Counted from the stretch's first letter, positions 8,385-15,619 are shown. The stretch: DNA of 15,663 nt from Verrucomicrobia bacterium UBA6015 (GCA_002428045.1 DIZZ01000153.1:140-15802), one strand, 5' to 3'. Numbers and translations are program-made. The notes: generated by a model from the letters alone, not told the origin.

Positions 8385-8444
8385 ATGATGGCTGATTTTT
8401 ATGTGTCTTTGGCGGGCGACGATGATTATCAAAGCATTAAGTGA
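8385..8444 (+). pseudogene. Short ORF resembling the N-terminus of a parallel beta-helix protein (possible gene remnant)
   Basis: A 19-codon frame in the 121-bp gap reads MMADFYVSLAGDDDYQSIK and then stops. The pattern DFYVSxxGDD is the usual opening of secreted or cytosolic right-handed beta-helix proteins, normally continuing with GT...PF.TL. Here it ends where that block would start. There is no clear ribosome site. It may be the stump of a deleted gene, a leader peptide for the GH99-like gene 21 nt downstream, or chance. Confidence 0.3.
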
Positions 8445-8455
8445 CGAGAAGGAGT

Positions 8456-8460
8456 GGAGG
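8456..8460 (+). promoter_or_regulatory. Ribosome binding site that sets the GH99-like start
   Basis: GGAGG lies 5 nt before ATG 8466. An in-frame GTG at 8454 overlaps this element and has AAGGAG too close to it, so ATG 8466 is the better start; the protein then begins MRNYDVAAYIWPSYH, as is usual for the family. Confidence 0.7.
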
Positions 8461-9230
8461 CGAGCATGAGAAACTATGACGTGGCGGCCTATATCTGGCC
8501 GTCTTACCACTACGAACCGCGGTGCGGGCATTTCTGGCCTGAGAAGGATGGCGAGTGGTATACCGTCCGGCGGGGGTCGCCGCGTTTCCCCGGGCACGAT
8601 ATGCCGCGGATCCCGTTGCTCGGCTGTCAGGATGAAGCCGATCCGGCGGTGATGCGCCAGCATGTCGAGCTGGCCATGGCGCATGGCATCAATGTCTTTA
8701 TCGTGGATTGGTACTGGTATGAGAATGCGCCCTGCTTTGAACGGCAACTCAACGAGGGGCTGATCCCTGCACTGGATGGTACCGATTGCAAGTTCTACCT
8801 GATGTGGGCCAATCACGATGTCGATACACTCTGGAATATGCACGAGGATACCGACTGGTCGAAACCCCGTGCGACCCTTTGGACGGGGCAAGTCACGCGA
8901 GATGTGCTGGAGCCAATGTTTGAGCGAATTGTTGGTAAGTATATGGGGCACCCCAATTATTATCGCCTTGATGACAACCCCGTCTTCTCGTTTTTTGACA
9001 CGGGCAATCTGGTGGCTGGATTGGGAGGGATTGATCCGGCAAAGGCCGCTTTTGCCTGGATGCGGGAATGTTGCAAGGCGCGAGGCTTTCCGGGAATCGA
9101 TTTGCAGGCGATTGCGCGGCTCAAGTCCGGGGGCAATGAGGCGGGGGCAAATCTCGCGGAACACGTGATCAACAAGGCGGCGCGAACCTTGGGTTTTGAT
9201 AGTGCGACGTCGTATCAGTTCTGCATGGAT

Positions 9231-9239
9231 GGGGGGGGG
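9231..9239 (+). repeat. Nine-G homopolymer at the frameshift point
   Basis: A run of nine consecutive G lies exactly where the GH99-like reading frame changes. Such tracts are prone to slipped-strand mutation, to polymerase or ribosome slippage, and to sequencing miscounts. Confidence 0.95.
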
Positions 9240-9565
9240 ACGGTGACTATGTGGCCTGGGCAGCCAAGGCCATGGCGCGATGGTCGGATTTCGAAGCGAC
9301 GTATGGAACCTTCTACCCGCATGTTTCGATTGGTTGGGACAACACGCATCGCAATCCCTCTTTTGGTGCGGATCATGTTGTGGCAAATGCTACCCCCGGC
9401 GCGTTTGAGGCGTGCTTATGGAAGGCGAAGGCCTGGCTCGATAGCAGGCCACAGCAGCCCCCGCTGCTGACCATCAACAGTTGGAACGAGTGGACGGAAG
9501 GCAGCTACCTACTGCCGGATATGCGTTGGGGTTATCGGTATTTGCAGGCGGTTCGCAATGTTTTC

Positions 9566-9571
9566 GGGAGG
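9566..9571 (+). promoter_or_regulatory. Ribosome binding site of the DUF6288 gene
   Basis: GGGAGG lies inside the end of the GH99-like gene, 5 nt before ATG 9577. That ATG shares its A with the upstream TAA stop (TAATG). The arrangement indicates translational coupling, and rules out the in-frame codon at 9481 as the start because it would hide the signal peptide. Confidence 0.75.
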
Positions 9572-9576
9572 CAGTA

Positions 9577-11889
9577 ATGATGATAGAAGCACAAAGTCGG
9601 CTATGTAAGTTGATCATGACGTTCGTTTTCATGGCTGGATCGTCGGTATTTGCTGCCGGTCCGGATATCCACCAACTGGGGCCGACCGGGCTGGCCGGTA
9701 CCCTGGAAGGAAAGACCATCAATGTCATGTCCGTTGCTAAGGGTTCCCCCGCCGAGGGCAAAATCAGCAAGGGTGACCAGATCATCGGGGCAGGCTCTGT
9801 CGCGTTCGCAACCGATCCGCGTCGTGAATTGGCTGTGGCCATTGATAGTGCCGAGACGGAGGCGGGCGGCGGTACGTTAACGCTGAGCCTGGCGGGCGAC
9901 AAGACGGTGGCGTTGCAACTGGCCGTGCTTGGGAGCTATAGCGACACCGCGCCATGGAACTGCCCCAAGAGCCAGGCGATCATTGAGCGGGCAGCAAAGG
10001 CGATTCTGGAGTCGAAAGCCTTCGGGGATGTCACGCATACCGGGTTGCTCGGGCTGATGGCCACAGGCGAGCCGGCGCATCTCGAGGCCGTCGCGAAGGT
10101 GATCAAGGCTGCGGATTGGGTCAAACCCAACGCGGCGGATATCGAGGCGATGTTTGCGGGTGAGAAAGATCTGGGCTATGTCGGCTGGTATTGGGGGTAC
10201 CACCTGATCGCGCTGGGTGAGTACTATCTGCTGACCAAGGATGAATCCGTGCTGCCCGCCATTCGCACCTATGCCGTCAGTCTGGCACGAGGGCAGGATG
10301 CGGGGGGCTTGTACGGGCACCGCATGGCCACCCCGGCGCGCAATGGCCGTCTTCCGGGGTATGCCCAGATGAACCAGTCCAGTCTTTCGAGTTTTATGGG
10401 GATGCTGATGGCCGAGCGCTGCGGTATCGATGATCCGATCCTCAAGCAAGGTATCGAGCGCACCTATGCCTACTATGCCACGTTCATCGGCAAGGGGGCT
10501 TTCAATTATGGCGTGCATGGTCCGAATATCAGGAGCTACAACAACAACGGGACGAGCGGATCGGCTGCCCTCTGCATGGCGCTGAAGGATAACGTGCCGG
10601 GGGCCTCCTTCTTCTCGCAGCTTTGTGCCACGTCCTTTGACGGTCTTGAGCAGGGGCATGCAAGCACCTTCTTTAATCCGCTCTGGACCCCGCTGGGGGC
10701 CAACCTGTCGGGGCCTGACGTCTCGCAGCAGTTTTTCAAGGAATCGCGCTGGCTGCAAACCATGTACCGTACCTGGGATGGCAGTTTCTCCCGGTTCGGG
10801 AGCGATCAGAAGGAAGGGTCGCAGACCGGGGTCGCCCTCCTGACCTACTGTCTGCCACGTAAGGCGCTTTTTATCACGGGTCGCGATGCAGACCCCACGA
10901 TATGGGTGAAGGGCGACGACGCGAAGGAGGTCGTGCAACGCAGTAAGGTCGATTATGCAGGCAAGCGCGTTGATGAGCTGCTGACGCTTTTTAATCATCC
11001 TCTCCCGCAAGTCCGGCGGGCCGTCATCGGTGCGCTTAGACTAAAGGAAGGCGATTTTATGGCTAGTCTGGTCGACATGATCGAGCGTGGTCAAAAGCTA
11101 GAGAAACTCTGTGCGATTGAGTATTTCGGCCTAAACTGTCCGATCGAGCAGGCCCTGCCTCAGGTTGAACGGCTCGGGGCGATCCTGCGGGACACACAGG
11201 CGGATCCGGAGGTGCGGGCTGCCGCGGCAGCATCCCTGAGTTATATGGGCCAGCCTGCCTACACCGATTATACGGCCATGCTGGAGTTGATTCTGGCTGA
11301 CGAGCCCGGGGATCGGTTCCGTGATGTGGACCAGTCCGTTGCCGAGAGTATCAACCGTCTCTGTCTGACGCCGTTCGCATCCGGACTGGTGACGGACAAG
11401 GTGCTGCTTTACAAGGCCTCCCTTTCGCTGATGGATCACAAGCGTCAGCAAGCCCGCGAGGGAGGGGTACGTTTGCTTTCGGAAATTCCCCTCGCGGATT
11501 TCCATCGGGTGGCGGACAAGGTCATGCACATTATCGAGGATAAGGATCCTTCCTACCACTCCTATCATGCCTGGCAGGGATCGATCGGGGCCGCGATCAA
11601 GGTGCTTGCCAGTCTGAACATCAAGGAGGGGATTCCCTATACCGTCGGGGTTCTGGATCGGGAGGATGGCAAGTTCGGTTTCAAGGTGCGCATGATCTGT
11701 GATGTGCTTCCGGCATACGGGGCCAACGCCAAAGCAGCACTGGCTGCGCTCAAGGTCGATCCCCGGTTCAAAGCGGTCGAGGATGGCCGGTTTGGTGGCA
11801 TGTGGCAGAAGATGGTCAAGGCCATCGAGGAGGATCCGGCTCCGCGCCAGTTGATCACGTTCGAGGAGGCCAAACAGGGCGGGATGTGA
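9577..11889 (+). CDS. Secreted DUF6288 family protein with N-terminal PDZ domain and HEAT-like C-terminus
   Basis: This is a 770-residue exported protein. The signal peptide covers about 1-27 (LIMTFVFMAGSSVFAA, then G). A PDZ-like domain (about 35-110) contains LGPTGLAGTLEG and KGSPAEGKISKGDQIIGAG. The central part has the DUF6288 pattern, a helical region resembling alpha/alpha toroids: GSYSDTAPWNCPKSQ, WYWGYHLIALGEYYLLTKDE, GYAQMNQSSLSSFMGMLMAE, YNNNGTSGSAALCM near 320, FFSQLCATSFDGLEQGHAS and WDGSFSRFGSD. From about 465 on, helical repeats such as LLTLFNHPLPQVRRAVIGAL look like HEAT repeats. DUF6288 proteins occur mainly in Planctomycetota and PVC relatives near glycan and sulfatase genes; their function is unknown. 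The gene overlaps the GH99-like gene by one base and ends the operon. A start at ATG 9580 is also possible. Confidence 0.82.
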   Translation: MMIEAQSRLCKLIMTFVFMAGSSVFAAGPDIHQLGPTGLAGTLEGKTINVMSVAKGSPAEGKISKGDQIIGAGSVAFATDPRRELAVAIDSAETEAGGGTLTLSLAGDKTVALQLAVLGSYSDTAPWNCPKSQAIIERAAKAILESKAFGDVTHTGLLGLMATGEPAHLEAVAKVIKAADWVKPNAADIEAMFAGEKDLGYVGWYWGYHLIALGEYYLLTKDESVLPAIRTYAVSLARGQDAGGLYGHRMATPARNGRLPGYAQMNQSSLSSFMGMLMAERCGIDDPILKQGIERTYAYYATFIGKGAFNYGVHGPNIRSYNNNGTSGSAALCMALKDNVPGASFFSQLCATSFDGLEQGHASTFFNPLWTPLGANLSGPDVSQQFFKESRWLQTMYRTWDGSFSRFGSDQKEGSQTGVALLTYCLPRKALFITGRDADPTIWVKGDDAKEVVQRSKVDYAGKRVDELLTLFNHPLPQVRRAVIGALRLKEGDFMASLVDMIERGQKLEKLCAIEYFGLNCPIEQALPQVERLGAILRDTQADPEVRAAAAASLSYMGQPAYTDYTAMLELILADEPGDRFRDVDQSVAESINRLCLTPFASGLVTDKVLLYKASLSLMDHKRQQAREGGVRLLSEIPLADFHRVADKVMHIIEDKDPSYHSYHAWQGSIGAAIKVLASLNIKEGIPYTVGVLDREDGKFGFKVRMICDVLPAYGANAKAALAALKVDPRFKAVEDGRFGGMWQKMVKAIEEDPAPRQLITFEEAKQGGM

Positions 11890-11897
11890 AATCCCGC
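11879..11897. terminator. Hairpin between convergent genes, possible bidirectional terminator
   Basis: GCGGGAT (11879-11885) pairs perfectly with ATCCCGC (11891-11897) around a 5-nt loop that contains the last bases of the DUF6288 stop codon. It lies where the plus operon meets the HDOD gene end at 11903. The T-tract is absent on the plus side and only three T long on the minus side, so termination would be weak or Rho-assisted. Confidence 0.4.
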
Positions 11898-11902
11898 TGC
11901 GG

Positions 11903-13384
11903 CTACCGGTCGATCTGCTCGAAAGACATGCCGATGTGGCTGGCGATGGCGCTGATCCAGAGGCTGTCGTCGGAGGTGAACGGTGGCTGGGCGGGGCACC
12001 GACCGAGAAAGAACTGCCCGATCGTCCGGTTGGAAGCGATGATCGGGGCGATCATGACGCTGGTGAGCTTGAGTTCATGGATCAGACTGTCGTCGTCGAT
12101 GATCTGCAGCTTGGTTGTTTCAACAATCGTGGTTTCGCGGCTTAGCATGACCTGGGCTGCCAGACGGCTGCCTTCGCTTAGTGCAACCCGGTAGCGACTG
12201 GCGCTGATGCCGGACGGATGCCCGGCATATAAACGCCCCTGAAGGTATTGCCGATCCCGGTCAATAAAGGCGGCAATGACACATTCCGGGTTCATGCACC
12301 GGAAAATACCTTCCTGGGCGATCATCAGGATATCGTTGAGTTTGTAGCGTTTATGAACCGCCAGCATCAATTCGGAGAGGAAATGCGCCATCATCAGGGG
12401 GGGATCTTCCTTGGGCGGCTCCTCGGTATGCTTTTGGAAGCTGGCCGTGAGACTGTTGGCCACCTGGGTGGAACTGACCTTGCCCCATTCGGCAATACGG
12501 GTCATCATCGAAAGATCCTGCTCGTTCAGCTTGAAGAACTGCTCCATGTTGGGGTCCCCGTTGGCCGAGGCCCCGACGAAGTCCGGTAGCGAGAAGTTCT
12601 TGTCCTTGAGTAGCGTGGCGATGGCCATGGACACATCGCCGACCGCCGTTGGTCCGGCCAGCCGGTTGCCGAAGAGCAGGTCGGTGACCTCGACGGAGAG
12701 GCTGATGGCCTGCTGGCGGCGCTCGGCATCGCGCGGACTGTCGTTGGCCCTGGCGTGATCCGGCTTGTGCAGCTTCCAGTAATCGGCGATGGCGGCGGTG
12801 ATTTCCGAGAAGGGAACCCCGAAAACCTGTTTGCTGGCCTGTTCGAGGGACTGTTTTTCGTTCGTTATCAGATGCTCCATATTGCGGTACTGCTCAGGAA
12901 ACCCATTGGCAAGGATAAGCCGGGGAAGCTGTTCCATGAGCCCCGATACAAAAAGCTCCTCGGGGGTACTGTCACCGAGCTTGCGTGCCAGGTGCATGGC
13001 TAGGTTCCCGGTGCAATAGGCGCACACCAACAGACGGTATAATTCCTTGTCGCGGATGTCGGCGGCGTGTTTATGGAAGAGCGTAAGTCCCGACGCGAGT
13101 TGCTGGATCCGCTCGAACCCGAATAGGATCACGGCGGCCGACACGGTCTTGACGGGATTGCGGGGCCGCAAACAGGCTGAATTCGCCATGCCTAGCAAGC
13201 GCGAGGTGAGGGCGGCGTCGCGCATGATCACGGAGGTGAGGTCGGAGGCGGCCGACTCCGAATTGCCCGTCATCCGGCACAGTTGCGTCACGTTTTCGTC
13301 CAGTGCGGGGATACTATCGCTCTGGCGCAAATGTTTTAGCAGGTCGGCTACCGTGAACTCATTTTTCTTATTGCTTTTTAACAT
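11903..13384 (-). CDS. HDOD domain signalling protein with C-terminal GAF-like domain
   Basis: This is a 493-residue cytoplasmic protein. Residues about 24-215 form an HDOD domain: IPALDENVTQLCRM, a segment SVIMRDAALTSRLLGMANSA, and SAAVILFGFERIQQL. The HD-type metal site is missing, since the usual GLLHDIG block reads GLMEQLP at 148-154; this is normal for HDOD proteins, which act as non-enzymatic regulators. Residues about 335-493 look like a GAF domain, ending VMIAPIIASNRTIGQFFLG and ISAIASHIGMSFEQ. HDOD-GAF proteins take part in bacterial signalling networks; the partner here is unknown. There is no clear ribosome site before ATG 13384. A possible promoter would start transcription almost at the ATG, suggesting a leaderless mRNA or a missed start. 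It ends 13 bp from the convergent DUF6288 gene. Confidence 0.85.
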   Translation of the reverse strand: MLKSNKKNEFTVADLLKHLRQSDSIPALDENVTQLCRMTGNSESAASDLTSVIMRDAALTSRLLGMANSACLRPRNPVKTVSAAVILFGFERIQQLASGLTLFHKHAADIRDKELYRLLVCAYCTGNLAMHLARKLGDSTPEELFVSGLMEQLPRLILANGFPEQYRNMEHLITNEKQSLEQASKQVFGVPFSEITAAIADYWKLHKPDHARANDSPRDAERRQQAISLSVEVTDLLFGNRLAGPTAVGDVSMAIATLLKDKNFSLPDFVGASANGDPNMEQFFKLNEQDLSMMTRIAEWGKVSSTQVANSLTASFQKHTEEPPKEDPPLMMAHFLSELMLAVHKRYKLNDILMIAQEGIFRCMNPECVIAAFIDRDRQYLQGRLYAGHPSGISASRYRVALSEGSRLAAQVMLSRETTIVETTKLQIIDDDSLIHELKLTSVMIAPIIASNRTIGQFFLGRCPAQPPFTSDDSLWISAIASHIGMSFEQIDR

Positions 13385-13392
13385 GGCCCGCG

Positions 13393-13421
13393 ATATTGCC
13401 TTGCGGTGCGGTTGAAGTCAA
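13393..13421 (-). promoter_or_regulatory. Weak candidate promoter of the HDOD gene
   Basis: On the minus strand TTGACT (13421-13416) matches the -35 consensus at five of six positions. A 17-nt spacer leads to CAATAT (13398-13393), only a 3/6 match to the -10. The start would be near 13386, just ahead of ATG 13384. This would explain the absence of a ribosome site, but the -10 is poor. Confidence 0.22.
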
Positions 13422-13442
13422 GCCGGACGGCGGACGGCGGTG

Positions 13443-13485
13443 CGTTTCCAAGGGATTCGTCGTGGACGGTTATCCCCTGGAAACG
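13443..13485 (-). terminator. Strong 43-nt hairpin after the Gfo/Idh/MocA gene
   Basis: CGTTTCCA (13443-13450) pairs with TGGAAACG (13478-13485). After one mismatch GGGAT (13452-13456) pairs with ATCCC (13472-13476), and CGTC/GACG (13458-13461, 13465-13468) closes a GTG loop. That is 17 pairs in all. It begins 15 nt past the Gfo/Idh/MocA stop codon on the minus strand, the usual place for a terminator, but no T-tract follows. A short tandem repeat of CGGACGG (13424-13440) lies next to it. It could be a Rho-independent-like stop, an RNA-stability stem or a regulatory structure ahead of the HDOD gene. Confidence 0.5.
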
Positions 13486-13499
13486 ACCATCGCCGAAGG

Positions 13500-14600
13500 T
13501 TACCAGTTGCCTTCAAAGAGCCCGTCCGGCATCAACGCAGGCTTCTCGCAGGTGCTTTCGAGGGCGACATGCGTCCCGTTGGCCGAGGCTTCATGGAAGG
13601 CATGCATCAGGTCCAGCACATGGAAGGCGAGGGCCCCACTCGCGCGGTGCGGGCGACCGGTGCGAAGGGCGTCGGCCATATCGGAGGGGCCGATCCCACG
13701 GCCGTTCGCATTGAACCCGCACGTCAACGGCAGCTCGCACCACTCCTTTTCGCCTTTGCGGCGAATGCATACCGGACCGCCGAAGGTGTTCGGATCCGGC
13801 ACGGAAAGCGTGGCTTCCGAGCCAAAGATCTCGATGCGGGGTGTCTGTGATGCCCAGACGTCGAAGCTCGTGGTGATGGTGCCGATCGCGCCACTGGCGA
13901 AGTCCATGATACCGGTCACGTGCGTCGGCACCTCGACATCAATGATCTGGCCGTTCTTCTTGGCGCTGGTAATCGTGCGCTGCGGGAAGCTGATGCCGGT
14001 CGAGCCGGTCACCCGCTTCACCGGGCCGAGCAGCGAGACGAGGGCCGTCAGGTAATAGGGCCCCATATCGAACATCGGGCCGCCACCGACCTTGTAGTAG
14101 AATTCCGGATCCGGGTGCCAGCTCTCGTGCCCATGGCAGAACATGAAGGCCTGGGCACCGATCGGCCGTCCGATCGCACCTTCCTCGATCAGGCGGCGGC
14201 ACGTCTGGATGCCTGCCCCGAGAAACGTGTCGGGCGCATTGCCGACCATGACGCCCGCTTTCGCGGCGGCGGCCAGCAGGGTCTTGCCCTCGCCGCGCGT
14301 AAGCGTCAGCGGTTTCTCGCTGTAGACATGCTTGCCAGCGGCAACCGCCTTCATCGCCACAGGAAAATGTCCCTGCGGCGTGGTGAGGTTAACGATGATC
14401 TTTATGTCCGGGTCGGCCAGCATCTCCTCGAATGAGCAGGCGTTGACGGAAGGATATTCCTTGAGTTTTTCCGCTGTCCGTTCGGCATCCAGATCCGCGC
14501 AGGCTTTGACCGTGACGTTCTTGAAGACGGTGCAGAGGTTCTTGAAGTAGATGCCGCTGATGTTGCCGCAGCCGACAATCCCGATGTTCGTGGTGTCCAT
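13500..14600 (-). CDS. Gfo/Idh/MocA family NAD(P)-dependent oxidoreductase
   Basis: This 366-residue protein has the two-domain build of the Gfo/Idh/MocA dehydrogenases, which oxidise or reduce sugars, inositols and related polyols with NAD(P). The Rossmann motif IGIVGCGNISG is at 6-16, the second strand ends in ACADLD at 33-38, and the signature YSEKPLT at 93-99 contains the family's conserved EKP lysine (Lys96). In the C-terminal domain GGGPMFDMGPYYL (172-184) carries the family's substrate-side residues. There is no signal peptide, so it acts in the cytoplasm. AGGAA lies 9 nt before ATG 14600. It follows the ThuA-like gene by 39 bp on the same strand; ThuA and Gfo/Idh/MocA genes are commonly paired in PVC bacteria and elsewhere. 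The exact sugar cannot be read from sequence. Confidence 0.93.
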   Translation of the reverse strand: MDTTNIGIVGCGNISGIYFKNLCTVFKNVTVKACADLDAERTAEKLKEYPSVNACSFEEMLADPDIKIIVNLTTPQGHFPVAMKAVAAGKHVYSEKPLTLTRGEGKTLLAAAAKAGVMVGNAPDTFLGAGIQTCRRLIEEGAIGRPIGAQAFMFCHGHESWHPDPEFYYKVGGGPMFDMGPYYLTALVSLLGPVKRVTGSTGISFPQRTITSAKKNGQIIDVEVPTHVTGIMDFASGAIGTITTSFDVWASQTPRIEIFGSEATLSVPDPNTFGGPVCIRRKGEKEWCELPLTCGFNANGRGIGPSDMADALRTGRPHRASGALAFHVLDLMHAFHEASANGTHVALESTCEKPALMPDGLFEGNW

Positions 14601-14639
14601 GAGGTAGGGTTCCTATTTATGAGTGGGTTGGGTTTAGGA

Positions 14640-15386
14640 CTAGGCCGAGGTGTATTCCGGCTTGATCCGCTCACGGGCGGCCCACTGCATCCCACGCTTC
14701 ACGATTTCCATGGCTTCTGGAACCTTGAAATCGGCGGCGACATGGCCCAGTGCGGTGTAGAATACGCGGCCCTTGCCATAGGTACGTTTCCAGACGTAAG
14801 GCATGACCGTGCCCTTAATCCAGGGGCAGTTGCCGTGCTTGCCGCTGAAGGTCGTGGTCGCCAGCGCCTCGTTGGACGGGTCGGTGTGCATGTAGTACTG
14901 CTCGGAGACCATCTCGAAATCCTTCAGGCCCTTGACAATCGGATCGTCCGGCGCGGTGATGTTGATCTGGTGGGGGATGATATTGCCGGGGTGGGCGACC
15001 CACTGACCGCCGGTCATGAACTGGTACGAGGTATGGGTGCGGAACGAATCGCACATGCCGCCATGCCAACCGGCGAGCCCAGCGCCATTGAGGACAGCTT
15101 CGTTGAGCCCGGCCCACTGCTCTTTCTTGAGTTCCCCCATGGTCCAGATCGGAACAATCAGGTTGACATCCTTCATCTGGTCCTTGTCGGCGTAGGCATC
15201 CAGCGTATCCGAGACAACCACCTGGAAGCCTTTGGACTCCAGCCATGGCGCGAACAGATCAGCGCAGGGTTTTGGCGTATGACCATCCCACCCTCCCCAC
15301 ACAATCAGGGCCTTCTTGGTCGGTTTACTGGCAACGGTCTTGGTTGTTTTGCTGGCAGCGGTCTTGGCTTTCTTCACTGTGCTCAT
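14640..15386 (-). CDS. ThuA-like domain protein (trehalose-utilisation family)
   Basis: This is a 248-residue protein of the ThuA family, a class I glutamine amidotransferase-like fold linked to disaccharide use. Residues 26-36 read ALIVWGGWDGH, GWHGGMCDSFR lies at 106-116 with the family's WHGG turn, and YGKGRVFYTALGH closes the fold near 215. The first 25 residues are unusual: rich in Lys, Thr and Ala (KKAKTAASKTTKTVASKPTKK), like a small histone H1-type tail. The start at 15386 is chosen because AAGGAAG (15402-15396) lies 9 nt upstream. The same frame stays open to another ATG at 15545, which has a stronger but more distant ribosome-like site; that start would add 53 residues without a recognisable domain. 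The gene probably forms an operon with the Gfo/Idh/MocA gene. Its biochemical activity is not established by sequence. Confidence 0.85.
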   Translation of the reverse strand: MSTVKKAKTAASKTTKTVASKPTKKALIVWGGWDGHTPKPCADLFAPWLESKGFQVVVSDTLDAYADKDQMKDVNLIVPIWTMGELKKEQWAGLNEAVLNGAGLAGWHGGMCDSFRTHTSYQFMTGGQWVAHPGNIIPHQINITAPDDPIVKGLKDFEMVSEQYYMHTDPSNEALATTTFSGKHGNCPWIKGTVMPYVWKRTYGKGRVFYTALGHVAADFKVPEAMEIVKRGMQWAARERIKPEYTSA

Positions 15387-15423
15387 GATGCGTCGCTTCC
15401 TTTGGGTTGACTCTGGGCAGGCC

Positions 15424-15440
15424 GCTGTCGTCACGACAGC
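15424..15440. promoter_or_regulatory. 17-bp perfect dyad upstream of the ThuA-like gene, candidate operator
   Basis: GCTGTCGT and ACGACAGC are perfect 8-bp arms around a single central base. The site lies 38-54 nt upstream of ATG 15386, a suitable place for a repressor site or a leader hairpin. It falls inside the open frame if the longer ThuA start at 15545 is used. Confidence 0.4.
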
Positions 15441-15557
15441 CGAATACGCCTGCGCCCGATAATCTTTCACGATAGTGCTGGAAAAAACAAGCAGTTTATG
15501 ATTACGAGTAATAGAATCCGAATCCCTAGCGAAGCAGTGTCGCATCCTGGCTATTTA

Positions 15558-15565
15558 CTCCTCCC
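15558..15565 (-). promoter_or_regulatory. Ribosome-site-like GGGAGGAG in the ThuA leader
   Basis: On the minus strand GGGAGGAG (15565-15558) precedes ATG 15545 by 12 nt. The match to the anti-Shine-Dalgarno sequence is strong but the spacing is long. If used, translation would continue in frame into the ThuA-like protein. Confidence 0.3.
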
Positions 15566-15619
15566 TGCTAATATATATTCCCCCGCAAACCCGGCATCGC
15601 CAAAAATTGTAAAAAGATT

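Larger units (their letters stand above)
8466..9577 (+). pseudogene. GH99-like (WbsX-type) protein, interrupted by a frameshift
   Basis: Two frames together make one family protein. The first (8466 to about 9239) has DVAAYIWPSYHYEP, VRRGSPRFPGHDMPRIPL, DEADPAVM and INVFIVDWYWYENAP, all typical of the glycoside hydrolase family 99-like/WbsX domain. The second, from about 9239 to 9577, reads DGDYVAWAAKAMARW, HVSIGWDNTHRN and TINSWNEWTEGSYL, the matching C-terminal part. They join by a -1 shift within or next to nine G at 9231-9239. One extra G (or two fewer) would restore about 370 residues, a normal length. Without a shift, translation ends at 9470 after about 334 residues with an unrelated tail. 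It may be a sequencing error, a true mutation, poly-G phase variation or slippage. Related domains occur with glycan hydrolases and in O-antigen loci; no signal peptide is seen. The restored stop overlaps the next start codon. Confidence 0.88.

Noticed and set aside
8337..9386. 349-codon minus-strand open frame opposite the GH99-like gene
   Set aside because: It was considered because the plus gene is frameshifted, but both plus frames carry clear GH99-like motifs and the minus frame none.
9877..11010. 377-codon minus-strand open frame opposite the DUF6288 gene
   Set aside because: The plus strand has the signal peptide, PDZ and DUF6288 patterns; the minus frame has low-complexity Arg/His-rich sequence typical of shadow frames.
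14619..15410. 263-codon plus-strand open frame opposite the ThuA-like gene
   Set aside because: The ThuA fold motifs are on the minus strand; the plus frame lacks a ribosome site and any family signature.
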